From Rhodococcus sp040643435 (GTDB lineage: Bacteria > Actinomycetota > Actinomycetes > Mycobacteriales > Mycobacteriaceae): 64,000 nt of DNA. Made by a program: the position numbers and the translations under genes. The notes below the pieces were generated by a model. That model did no database searches and was not told the DNA's origin. It was given only the letters and a program-made list of their open reading frames with translations. The stretch is taken from the NCBI RefSeq assembly GCF_040643435.1, contig NZ_JBEYUH010000008.1:154362-218361 (forward strand). The letters run 5' to 3'. Shown here piece by piece: positions 23,799 through 32,063 of this stretch (within the stretch, counting starts at the first letter, position 1; every line of letters begins with the position of its first letter).

Positions 23799-25390
23799 AT
23801 CCCACGCTCGACGTCGTTGTGGTCGGCTCCGGCCACAACGCACTGGTCTCGGCCTGCTATCTGGCCCGTGACGGATGGTCGGTGGAGGTGCTCGAACGCG
23901 ACACCGTGCCGGGCGGAGCCGTCTCCACCGTCGAGCGCTTTCCCGGATACGCCGTCGATCGCGGTTCTTCCGCACACATCATGATCCGCCATTCGGGGAT
24001 CGTCGAGGAGCTCGATCTCGCCGCACACGGCCTGCGGTATCTCGACTGCGACCCGTGGGCGTACGCGCCGCCGCCGGCGGGCACCGATCGTCCGGGCATC
24101 GTGTTCCACCGCGACCTCGACCGGACCTGCGCCTCCGTCGAAGCTGCCTGCGGCAGCCGGGAGGCCGAGGCCTACCGCCGTTTCGTGCAGGACTGGGGTC
24201 CCCGGAGCGCGGCGGTGATGAACTCGTTCACCAAACCCCCCACCGGTCGCCACCTGTTGTCCGCCTTCTGGGGTCTCGACGCCCGGGACGGCGGCAGTGT
24301 CCTGTCCCGGAACTTCCTCACCACCGGCGACAGCCTGCTCGACGAATACTTCGACGACGAACCGCTCAAGGCGGCGCTGGCCTGGTTCGGCGCACAGTCC
24401 GGCCCACCGATGTCCGAGCCCGGAACCGCCCCCATGGTGGGTTTCGCAGCTCTCATGCACAGCCTGCCGCCGGGACGGGCGATCGGTGGAAGCGGCGCAC
24501 TCACCCAGGCCCTGCTGTCGCGGTTGCGTTCCGACGGTGGAGAAGTGACCTGCGGCGATGCCGTCACCGAGATCCGACGTACCGGAGACGTCTGGACCGT
24601 GCGCACCGCGGCGGGACGTTCGGTGCGAGCCCGCACGGTCGTCGCGGGATGTCACATCCTCACCACACTCGATCTGCTCGACCGCGGCGGATACGACCAC
24701 GACCGGCTCGAGCGCTGGCGTCGCAGCATGCGGGTCGGTCCGGGCATCGGCATGGTCCTGCGAATCGGCACCGACGAACTACCTCGCTATCGGGGCTGCG
24801 ACGAGCCGGAGCTGACGACCACCGGTCTGCAACTGCTGGTCGACGACCGTGCGCACCTGCGCGCCGCGCACGGTGCCGCGATGGCGGGCGACCTGCCTCC
24901 ACGGCCCGCCGTCCTCTCGATGAGCTTCTCGGCGCTCGACCCGACGATCGCTCCTCCCGGCGAACATCAGGTCACGCTGTGGTCCCAATGGCATCCGTAC
25001 CACTTGAGAGGCGGCCGACGCTGGGACGACATCGCCGAAGCGGAGACCGAGCGCATCCTCGCAGAGATGGAGACGCGCTCTCCGGGATTCACCTCGACCA
25101 TCCGTCACTGTCACGTGCAGACCCCCGCGAACATCGAGAGTGAACTCGGACTGCTCGGCGGCAATGTCATGCACGTGGAGATGTCGCTGGACCAGATGTT
25201 CCTGTGGCGACCGCTTCCGGAATTGTCCGGCTACCGGGTACCGGATGCGCCCGGCCTCTATCTCACCGGTGCATCGACGCATCCCGGTGGAGGTGTCTCC
25301 GGAGCAAGCGGGCGTAACGCCGCCCGGGTTGCCCTCGCGGACGCGAAAGGCGGCATCCTGGACAGAGTGAAAAGCTGGATGTCGAGATGA
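23795..25390 (+). CDS. crtO: CrtO-type carotenoid 4-ketolase (FAD-dependent)
   Basis: A 531-residue flavoprotein of the phytoene-desaturase superfamily. The FAD-binding motif VVVGSGHNALVSACYLARDG is at residues 8-27, and the C-terminal FAD motif LTGASTHPGGGVSGASGRNA is near 490. The GHN and STHPGGGVSG forms are typical of CrtO ketolases, and the Rhodococcus CrtO has almost the same length. CrtO oxidises C-4 of a beta-ionone ring. It overlaps the GNAT gene and cruF by 4 bases each. It could instead desaturate or oxidise another polyene, but the neighbours support a ketolase. Confidence 0.82.
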   Translation: MNPTLDVVVVGSGHNALVSACYLARDGWSVEVLERDTVPGGAVSTVERFPGYAVDRGSSAHIMIRHSGIVEELDLAAHGLRYLDCDPWAYAPPPAGTDRPGIVFHRDLDRTCASVEAACGSREAEAYRRFVQDWGPRSAAVMNSFTKPPTGRHLLSAFWGLDARDGGSVLSRNFLTTGDSLLDEYFDDEPLKAALAWFGAQSGPPMSEPGTAPMVGFAALMHSLPPGRAIGGSGALTQALLSRLRSDGGEVTCGDAVTEIRRTGDVWTVRTAAGRSVRARTVVAGCHILTTLDLLDRGGYDHDRLERWRRSMRVGPGIGMVLRIGTDELPRYRGCDEPELTTTGLQLLVDDRAHLRAAHGAAMAGDLPPRPAVLSMSFSALDPTIAPPGEHQVTLWSQWHPYHLRGGRRWDDIAEAETERILAEMETRSPGFTSTIRHCHVQTPANIESELGLLGGNVMHVEMSLDQMFLWRPLPELSGYRVPDAPGLYLTGASTHPGGGVSGASGRNAARVALADAKGGILDRVKSWMSR

Positions 25391-26259
25391 CCGGCACCTA
25401 CGTCCCGGCACCTGCCGGGCCCGCCCGATGGCGGACGATCCTTGTCGTGGTCCCGGCCGTCGGCGCCGTTCTCGCCCAGATCGTCTATCCGCTCACCCAG
25501 GGGGACGCCCGGGACGCCGCGACCGTCGCGGTGGTCACGCTGCTCACCACCGCCTGTCTCGTTCATGCCGCACTGAACCGCGGTCCCACCTTCGCTGCGA
25601 CGCTGTTCGTGGCTTCCGCCGGCATCGGATATCTGTCCGAGGTGGTCGGCACCATGACCGGATATCCCTACGGCTGCTACAGCTACGTCACCGACCGGCT
25701 CGGACCGGCCCTCCTCGACGTGCCGCTGGTCGTGCCACTGGCCTGGTCGGCGGGACTGTATCCCGTCTGGTGTGTGGCCACCCGCCTCGTGCGCAACGGC
25801 CCCGGCCGGGTCGCGGCAGTGATGGTCGGCATGCTGGGATGGGATCTCTACCTGGATCCCCAGATGGTCGCGGACGGCCACTGGTCGTGGTGCAATGCCG
25901 GCGGCCTGCCGGGGATCGAACACATTCCGCTCACCAACTACGCGGGCTGGCTCCTCGTCGCCGCGATCATGGCAACCGTTCTCGTGCTCGCCGACTCGCG
26001 TTCGAACGACTCGGGCGCCGCCCGCAGCGACGGGGTTCCCGTGGCGCTGTTCCTGTGGACGTGGCTGGGCTCGGCGCTGGCACACAGCGTCTTCCTCGAC
26101 GGCCCCGAGTTCCGGTATTCGGCGGTCTACGGCTTTCTCGTCATGGGAGTCCTCGGCGTGCCGCTGCTGGTCTCGCTCGTCCGTTCGCGCGAGGGGAACG
26201 GCTCCGGTGCCGGCGACGACGAGACACGACTCGCCGCGACCGACCCGAAGAGACGATGA
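25387..26259 (+). CDS. cruF: Carotenoid 1',2'-hydratase family membrane protein (CruF-like)
   Basis: A 290-residue protein with about seven membrane helices, of the DUF422/CruF carotenoid biosynthesis family. Typical segments are YPYGCYSYVTDRLGP, DVPLVVPLAW, GWDLYLDPQMV and GHWSWCNAGG. CruF proteins add water across the 1',2' double bond of the open (psi) end of monocyclic carotenoids, giving the 1'-hydroxyl that is later glycosylated. It overlaps crtO and lppM by 4 bases each. The C-terminal ~25 residues are polar. Confidence 0.8.
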   Translation: MTGTYVPAPAGPARWRTILVVVPAVGAVLAQIVYPLTQGDARDAATVAVVTLLTTACLVHAALNRGPTFAATLFVASAGIGYLSEVVGTMTGYPYGCYSYVTDRLGPALLDVPLVVPLAWSAGLYPVWCVATRLVRNGPGRVAAVMVGMLGWDLYLDPQMVADGHWSWCNAGGLPGIEHIPLTNYAGWLLVAAIMATVLVLADSRSNDSGAARSDGVPVALFLWTWLGSALAHSVFLDGPEFRYSAVYGFLVMGVLGVPLLVSLVRSREGNGSGAGDDETRLAATDPKRR

Positions 26260-26987
26260 GGACGACCGCGCCTGGCACGATGTTCTCCGTGCAGCCGTCC
26301 ATCGTTTCCGTCCGCCGTCGTGTCGTTGCGGTCGTGGGGCTCCTGCTCCTGGCCGTTCCGCTCCTCACCGGCTGCCTGCGAGTGCAGGCGACGATGGGGA
26401 TCTCCTCCGACGACCGCGTGTCGGGCCAGATCGTCGCCGCGATCATCCCTGCCGACGAGAACGATCCGGGGCCCGAGCTCACTGTTCCCTCGGCGCTGGC
26501 CGAAAAGATCCGGGTCGAGGAATACGCCCAGGACGGTTACGTCGGGAGCCAGGTGTTCTTCAACGATCTCACCTTCGGCGACGTGCAGCAGCTCGCCACG
26601 ATGTCGGACCAGAGCGCGGGAATGTTCCAGCTCAATCTCCAGCGTTCGGGAGACCTGGTGGCACTGAACGGCCGCGTGGATCTCGAGTCCGCGCCGACAC
26701 AGGGCACGGACGTGCAGCTCACGATCGCGTTCCCGGCCCGCGTGGCCACCACCAACGGCACCCGTGAGTCGGATTCGATCGTGACCTGGAAACTTCCGGC
26801 CGGTGAGGTCAGCACCGTTCGGGCAGAGGTGCGCTATGCGGACCCCAACACCCGCGGCTTCGCAGGCTGGGCCGGGATCATGGCCGGAGCTGCCTTCGGT
26901 GTCACGCTCATCATCGCGGGTGCTGCCTGGTTCACCCGTGATCCGGAGGCGCCGCGGCGCTCGGTGACGGAGGGGACGCCGTCCTGA
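26256..26987 (+). CDS. lppM: LppM-like lipoprotein with C-terminal membrane anchor
   Basis: A 243-residue secreted protein equivalent to Rv2171 (LppM). A basic N-terminus and hydrophobic signal lead to the lipobox LLTGC (about 35-39). The mature part begins LRVQATMGISSDDRVSGQIV, and a hydrophobic helix lies near the C-terminus (about 205-225). The ATG at 26256 overlaps the cruF stop (ATGA); an ATG at 26280 also gives a valid signal peptide. The M. tuberculosis protein affects phagosome acidification, through an unknown molecular role. Here it is embedded in the carotenoid operon, between the hydratase and the glycosyltransferase. Confidence 0.88.
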   Translation: MRTTAPGTMFSVQPSIVSVRRRVVAVVGLLLLAVPLLTGCLRVQATMGISSDDRVSGQIVAAIIPADENDPGPELTVPSALAEKIRVEEYAQDGYVGSQVFFNDLTFGDVQQLATMSDQSAGMFQLNLQRSGDLVALNGRVDLESAPTQGTDVQLTIAFPARVATTNGTRESDSIVTWKLPAGEVSTVRAEVRYADPNTRGFAGWAGIMAGAAFGVTLIIAGAAWFTRDPEAPRRSVTEGTPS

Positions 26988-27070
26988 ATCCCGGTCGTCC
27001 GCGAGAGCCGTCCGCGGCCACCGCCCTCACCCCGACGTCGTGGTCGCGGCTCGTCGCGGCCGGCACGGCC

Positions 27071-28198
27071 GTGGCCTTCTACGGTGCGGCGGTGGCCCTC
27101 GCGAACAGGTTCGCACTCCCCCGGCTCGTGTCCGGCCCGATCGTCGACGAACCGGTCACCGTGGTCGTTCCCGCCCGTGACGAGGCCCCTCGTATCGCTT
27201 CGATCGTCTCCGATCTCCGGGCCCAGCGAGGACTGCGCAGGCTGCGCGTGGTGATCTTCGACGACGACTCGTCCGACGGCACCGCGGATCTCGCCGCCGC
27301 GACCGCGGGCACCGACGAGCGCTTCACCGTGGTGCGCTCGACGGAACCGCCTCCCCCGGGCTGGACGGGTAAAGCGGCTGCGTGCGCCGCAGCAGTCGCA
27401 CGGGCGGGTTCGGCGGTCGATACCGGCAGTGTGGTCTTCGTGGACGCCGACGTCCGTCTGGCTCCCGACGCGCTCGCCGCCGCCGTCGCTCTGTTGCGTC
27501 GCCAGGATGCCGCGCTCGTCTCACCGTTCCCCTACCAGCAGACCGGATCCGTTCTCGAACGGCTCGTGCAACCGCTGTTGTTCTGGTCGTGGTTCGCTCT
27601 GCTGCCCGTCGCTTTGTCGCACCGCACCCGCCGGCCGTCGATGGCGGTCGCCTGCGGGCAGTTTCTCGTCTTCGATGCGCATTCCTACACAGCAGTCGGG
27701 GGGCACGCCACAGTCGCAGCGAGTCCCACGGAGGATCTGGATCTCGCCCGGGCGTTGCGCCACGCCGGACTGAGAACGACTGCCGCTGCCGCCGGCCGGA
27801 TGGCGTCGTGCCGCATGTACGACGGACCTCGGCCCCTGGTGGGCGGGTACACCCGATGGTTGTGGTCGGCCTTCGGCTCTCCCACCGGGGCGGCCGCAGT
27901 GGTCGGGCTGTCCGCCCTGTCCTATCTCGTGCCCCCGATCGCCGCCGTGCTCGGAGACGGGCGGACGCGGCGGTGGGGAATGGCCGGCGCCGCTGCCGCA
28001 ATGCTCTCGCGGATCCTCGCGCGAACCACCGAGCGAGGAGGCCGCCGCGGCCGGGCCCGTCCCTCCCAGCTCACCGGCGACGTGCTCGAAGCCGCTGCGC
28101 ATCCGGCGTCGATCCTCGCTTTCGGGGCGCTCACGGCGTCGTCCTTCCGGGCACGACGGAGCGGGCGTGCGCTCTGGAAGGCCCGAGTCCTGCCCTGA
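27071..28198 (+). CDS. cruG: GT2 glycosyltransferase, CruG-like (carotenoid glycosylation)
   Basis: A membrane-bound GT2 enzyme of 375 residues. An N-terminal helix is followed by VTVVVPARDEAPRI, the nucleotide-sugar motif FDDDSSDGT, the metal-binding VDADV and TEDLDLARALR. It also has a PPPPGWTGKAAAC segment seen in CruG-type enzymes, and two more C-terminal helices. Next to cruF it is expected to add a sugar to the carotenoid 1'-hydroxyl. The GTG at 27071 lacks a ribosome site. An in-frame CTG at 26984 overlaps the lppM stop (CTGA) and sits 10 bases after GGAGG, so the protein may be 29 residues longer. Confidence 0.78.
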   Translation: MAFYGAAVALANRFALPRLVSGPIVDEPVTVVVPARDEAPRIASIVSDLRAQRGLRRLRVVIFDDDSSDGTADLAAATAGTDERFTVVRSTEPPPPGWTGKAAACAAAVARAGSAVDTGSVVFVDADVRLAPDALAAAVALLRRQDAALVSPFPYQQTGSVLERLVQPLLFWSWFALLPVALSHRTRRPSMAVACGQFLVFDAHSYTAVGGHATVAASPTEDLDLARALRHAGLRTTAAAAGRMASCRMYDGPRPLVGGYTRWLWSAFGSPTGAAAVVGLSALSYLVPPIAAVLGDGRTRRWGMAGAAAAMLSRILARTTERGGRRGRARPSQLTGDVLEAAAHPASILAFGALTASSFRARRSGRALWKARVLP

Positions 28199-28219
28199 CC
28201 CGAAGCGGGACAGGACGGA

Positions 28220-29200
28220 TCAGGCCGGCTGCGCCGCGCGGGCTTCCAGTTCGTAGCCGAGACGGGTGAGCACCTCGCTGGTCGCGCGAGCGAAGTTGAG
28301 CGTGATGAAGTGCAGGCAGGGTGCACCCTCGGAGATCAGGCGCTCGCACATCTCGGTGGCAACCTCGATCCCCACTTCGCGCACTGCGGCACGGTCCTCC
28401 TCGGGACCGTCCCCGGCCGCACGCCGCAGACGTTCCTCGAGCGCGGCCGGCAGCTGCGAACCCGACAGCTCGAGACTGCGCCGCGCCGAGCGCAACGACG
28501 TGATGGGCATGATCTCGGGGATGATCGGCTTGAGTCCCTGCTCGGCATCGCAGGCCACGACCCGGTCGCGCAACCGCAGATAGTGCTCGACGTCGAAGAA
28601 CATCTGAGTGATCGAATACTCGGCGCCCGCGCGCAGCTTCTGCACCAGATAGCGCGTGTCGTGGTCGAGATCCGGGGACCGGTGATGTCCTTCGGGGAAG
28701 GACGCGACGCCCACGTGGAAGTCGCCGAGCTCGCGCACCAGCCGCACGAGTTCGTCGGCGTGCTCGAGACCTTCCGGATGCTTCTCCCATTCACCGAGCG
28801 GATTGCCCGGCGGGTCGCCGCGCAGGGCGAGGATGTTGGTGATCCCGCGATCGGCGTAGGCCCCGACCATTGCACGCAACTCGTCGATGCTGTGCCCGAC
28901 GGCGGTCAGGTGCGCGACCGGAAGCAGAGTGGTCTCCTCTGCCAGACGGCCGGTCACCCGGACCGTGCGGTCGCGGGTGGATCCCCCGGCGCCGTAGGTC
29001 ATGGAAACGAAAGCCGGGCCCAGTCGCTCGAAGGTCCGTACGGCGCGCCACAGCCGGCCCTCGGCCTCGGCATCGCGAGGCGGGGAGAACTCGACGGAGA
29101 AGGGGATGCGGCCCGAACGCGCGGACCCGAGACGGTCCACGATCGACGGGGTCCGAGAAATCCCGCCGTCCTCGGTTGCCCTGACGAAGTCGCTTGTCAC
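28220..29200 (-). CDS. metF: 5,10-Methylenetetrahydrofolate reductase
   Basis: A TIM-barrel flavoenzyme of 326 residues that reduces methylene-THF to methyl-THF for methionine synthesis. IPFSVEFSPPRDAEAEG carries the catalytic Glu. FVSMTYGAGGSTRDRT, LALRGDPPG and ITQMFFDVEHYLRLRDR match the family. The GTG at 29198-29200 was chosen because TATGCT lies 6 bases before it (29207-29212 on the complement), consistent with a leaderless message; the longer upstream frame would cross that promoter. It lies antisense within the carotenoid region, as Rv2172c does in M. tuberculosis. Confidence 0.96.
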   Translation of the reverse strand: MTSDFVRATEDGGISRTPSIVDRLGSARSGRIPFSVEFSPPRDAEAEGRLWRAVRTFERLGPAFVSMTYGAGGSTRDRTVRVTGRLAEETTLLPVAHLTAVGHSIDELRAMVGAYADRGITNILALRGDPPGNPLGEWEKHPEGLEHADELVRLVRELGDFHVGVASFPEGHHRSPDLDHDTRYLVQKLRAGAEYSITQMFFDVEHYLRLRDRVVACDAEQGLKPIIPEIMPITSLRSARRSLELSGSQLPAALEERLRRAAGDGPEEDRAAVREVGIEVATEMCERLISEGAPCLHFITLNFARATSEVLTRLGYELEARAAQPA

Positions 29201-29332
29201 CGGTCCAGCATAGGCGGCGCCCCGCCGACAGCCGCTACCGGCGACGCCTCGTGCTTGCGGATAGGCTGGTGCGGCGCCTCGACTCCATGCATCTCTCCGC
29301 GGCGCGCCATCCACCGATCAGGAGGTCTTGCC
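29201..29332. promoter_or_regulatory. Divergent promoters of metF and the prenyl synthase
   Basis: On the minus strand TATGCT (29207-29212) is 6 bases from the metF GTG. On the plus strand TAGGCT (29262-29267) is a -10 candidate for the prenyl synthase, with start near 29275 and a leader of about 58 bases ending in AGGAGG (29320-29325). No -35 consensus stands out for either. Confidence 0.5.
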
Positions 29333-30427
29333 CTGTCTACCGGCGCCGATCACTCTCTTGCCGAGCAGCTTCCCATCCGTGTGGAAGGCGCCCTGCGGCA
29401 GTTCTTCGCCTCACGCTCCGTCCTGGTGGACTCGGTCGGTGGTGGTTACAGGGAAGCAGTCGACACGCTCGAGGCCTTCGTTCTGCGAGGCGGCAAGCGG
29501 GTCCGCCCGAGATTCGCCTGGACGGGCTGGCTCGGCGCGGGCGGCGACCCGGCCGGGCCCGACGCGGACGCTGTGATCCGGGCCTGCTCCGCCCTCGAAC
29601 TCGTTCAGGCCGCTGCGCTGGTGCACGACGACATCATCGACGCCTCCACCACCCGCCGCGGATTTCCCACCGTGCATGTGGAGTTCGCCGAACAACACCG
29701 GACGGCCACCTGGCGCGGCCGGCCGGAACAGTTCGGTGAGTCGGTCGCGATCCTGCTCGGCGACCTCGCACTGGTGTGGGCCGACGACATGCTGCACTGG
29801 GCCGGGCTCGCACCGGCGACCGTCGCGCGCGTCGCTCCGGTCTGGGCGGCGATGCGCACCGAGGTGCTCGGCGGGCAGTATCTCGATATCGCCAACGAGG
29901 TGGCCGCAGACGAGTCGGTGGAGGCCGCGATGCGTGTCAACCGATTCAAGACCGCTGCGTACACGATCGAACGTCCGTTGCACCTCGGCGCGGTTCTCGC
30001 CGGTGCCGACGACGACCTGATCACCGCCTATCGCCGCTTCGGCACGGACATCGGTCTGGCATTCCAGTTGCGCGACGATCTGCTGGGAGTGTTCGGCGAC
30101 CCGGAGATCACCGGCAAACCCTCGGGCGACGACCTGCGTTCCGGCAAGCGGACGGTCCTGTACGCGCTGGCACTCGAGACCGCCGACGCCACCGATCCGG
30201 CCGCGGCGCAACTGCTGCGCAGCTCGATCGGTACCGATCTGACAGACGCCCAGGTCGAGCGCCTGCGTTCCCTGCTGATCGATCTCGGTGCCGTCACTCG
30301 GATCGAGGAGCGCATCACGACTCTCACCGACAGTGCGTTCGAGGCTCTCGACTCGTCCGGCGCCACCGAGGAGGGCAAGACCCTCCTGCGTGAATCGGCA
30401 GTCGCGGCGACTCGCCGGGTGGCGTGA
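29333..30427 (+). CDS. Geranylgeranyl/polyprenyl diphosphate synthase (IdsA2/CrtE)
   Basis: Trans-prenyl synthase of 364 residues, making the C20 precursor of phytoene. LEAFVLRGGKRVRPRF, the first Asp-rich motif HDDIIDAS and the second, LRDDLLGVFGD, are intact. The start is uncertain. CTG at 29333 is in frame, 7 bases after AGGAGG, with no ATG nearby; GTG at 29381 would lose 16 residues and lacks a ribosome site. It overlaps crtI by 4 bases, which supports a CrtE role. The homologue idsA2 (Rv2173) is at the same place in M. tuberculosis. Confidence 0.9.
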   Translation: MSTGADHSLAEQLPIRVEGALRQFFASRSVLVDSVGGGYREAVDTLEAFVLRGGKRVRPRFAWTGWLGAGGDPAGPDADAVIRACSALELVQAAALVHDDIIDASTTRRGFPTVHVEFAEQHRTATWRGRPEQFGESVAILLGDLALVWADDMLHWAGLAPATVARVAPVWAAMRTEVLGGQYLDIANEVAADESVEAAMRVNRFKTAAYTIERPLHLGAVLAGADDDLITAYRRFGTDIGLAFQLRDDLLGVFGDPEITGKPSGDDLRSGKRTVLYALALETADATDPAAAQLLRSSIGTDLTDAQVERLRSLLIDLGAVTRIEERITTLTDSAFEALDSSGATEEGKTLLRESAVAATRRVA

Positions 30428-31959
30428 GAGCCGTCCGCACGATTCACGGCGCCCACCGGATCGTCGTGGTCGGGGCGGGGCTCGCCGGTCTCTCGGCAGC
30501 CCTGCATCTGCGCGGTGCGGGGAAGGACGTGACGATCCTCGAACAGGCCCGCGACGTCGGTGGTCGTGTCGGCACCTATCACGGCCCGGGCTACGAGACG
30601 GACAACGGAGCCACCGTCCTGACGATGCCGGAGTTGATCGACGACGCGCTCGCCGCGGTGGGCGCCGATCGGCACTCCGTCGACCCCGAACTCCGTATCC
30701 GGCCGCTCTCCCCCGCCTACCACGCACGGTTCGCCGACGGGTCCACCGTCGACGTGTATTCCGATCCCGACGCCATGGTCACCGAGATCTCACGGCTCTG
30801 CGGCCCGGCGGAAGCGCGCCGCTATCAGAGATTGCGCGCGTGGCTCGCCGACATCTTCGAGGCCGAGTTCGACCGCTTCATGAACGCGAGTTTCGACTCA
30901 CCGCTCGATCTCGTCTCCTCTCGCGCAGCGCTGCACGATCTCGTGCGGCTGCTCCGCCTCGGCGGGTTCGGCAGGCTCGGCGCGCAGGTGAACCGTAGGA
31001 TCACCGATCCTCGCCTACGGCGTGTCTTCACCTTCCAGGCCCTGTATGCCGGTGTCGCTCCGGCGCGAGCACTCGCGGTCTACGGGGCCATCGCCCACAT
31101 GGACACCTCACTGGGGGTCTACGCCGTGGACGGCGGCATGCGCTCGGTCGCACGTGCGATGGCTTCGGCATTCGTCGGGGCCGGTGGCCGGCTCGAACTC
31201 GGGCGCGAGGTGACCGCCGTCGACATCTCGGGCGGCGGGGTCGACGGTGTCCGTACCGGCGACGGGCAGCATTTCCCGTGCGATGCGGTGGTCCTGACTC
31301 CCGACACTCCGGTGGTCGACGCATTGCTGCCGCGCCGCCGTTCCCGGCGCCCACTCGCCGCGCCCTCTGCCGTCGTGCTGCACGGTTCGATTCCCACCGA
31401 GGTCTCCCGGAGGTGGTCGGCACAACACCACCACGTGATCGACTTCGGTGGCGAGTGGGACCGCATCTTCGTCGAGATCACCCGCCGGCGTGGGCGCGGC
31501 CGTTTGATGTCCGATCCTTCGCTGCTGATCACGCGACCGGCACTGTCCGATCCCGCTCTGCGGTTCACCCGTGAGGGCACCGAGCACGAACCGTTGTCGG
31601 TGCTGGCTCCGTGCCCGAATCTCGACAGCGCACCGTTCGCGTGGCCGGAGCTCACGCAGCCGTATCGCACAGAACTGCTCGATGTTCTCGAACGCCGCGG
31701 ATACGCCGGGATCATGGACGAGTTCCGCGTCGACCACATCGACACGCCCGCCACCTGGCACGCTCGTGGCATGCAGGCCGGAAGCCCGTTCTCGAGTGCT
31801 CACGTCTTCCGCCAGACCGGACCGTTCAGGCGACGCAACCTCGATCCGGCCGTTCCCGGAGTGGTGCTCGCGGGTTCGGCGACGGTGCCCGGAGTCGGGG
31901 TACCCACCGTCCTGTTGTCCGGGCGACTCGCCGCCGAACGACTCGGTGTTCACGGGTAA
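30424..31959 (+). CDS. crtI: Phytoene desaturase
   Basis: A 511-residue FAD-dependent desaturase converting phytoene to lycopene. RIVVVGAGLAGLSAALHLRG (12-31) binds FAD. GGMRSVARAMASAF and the C-terminal LAGSATVPGVGVPTVLLSG follow the CrtI pattern. The GTG overlaps the prenyl synthase stop (GTGA), so the two are coupled. CrtI and CrtO (23795-25390) are paralogues; this one has the desaturase-type C-terminus. Confidence 0.92.
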   Translation: MRAVRTIHGAHRIVVVGAGLAGLSAALHLRGAGKDVTILEQARDVGGRVGTYHGPGYETDNGATVLTMPELIDDALAAVGADRHSVDPELRIRPLSPAYHARFADGSTVDVYSDPDAMVTEISRLCGPAEARRYQRLRAWLADIFEAEFDRFMNASFDSPLDLVSSRAALHDLVRLLRLGGFGRLGAQVNRRITDPRLRRVFTFQALYAGVAPARALAVYGAIAHMDTSLGVYAVDGGMRSVARAMASAFVGAGGRLELGREVTAVDISGGGVDGVRTGDGQHFPCDAVVLTPDTPVVDALLPRRRSRRPLAAPSAVVLHGSIPTEVSRRWSAQHHHVIDFGGEWDRIFVEITRRRGRGRLMSDPSLLITRPALSDPALRFTREGTEHEPLSVLAPCPNLDSAPFAWPELTQPYRTELLDVLERRGYAGIMDEFRVDHIDTPATWHARGMQAGSPFSSAHVFRQTGPFRRRNLDPAVPGVVLAGSATVPGVGVPTVLLSGRLAAERLGVHG

Positions 31960-31996
31960 GCGGGCACGTCGGGCGCAGACCTGGCCACGTCTCGAC

Positions 31997-32009
31997 TAAA
32001 CTGTCTGCG
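31997..32009 (+). promoter_or_regulatory. Candidate promoter of mptA-crtB
   Basis: TAAACT (31997-32002) is a good actinobacterial -10 in the 104-base gap after crtI. Transcription would begin near 32009, giving a leader of about 55 bases with GGGGGAGG before the ATG at 32064. Confidence 0.5.
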
Positions 32010-32063
32010 TTCGCCAGCATGCGCGCCGCGCATCACACGTCCACCGGGGGAGGAACCGTACCG

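Noticed and set aside
28310..29332. Upstream extension of the prenyl synthase frame through the metF region
   Set aside because: It would run opposite metF for a kilobase. Homologous proteins begin near 29333-29381 and a promoter lies at 29262.
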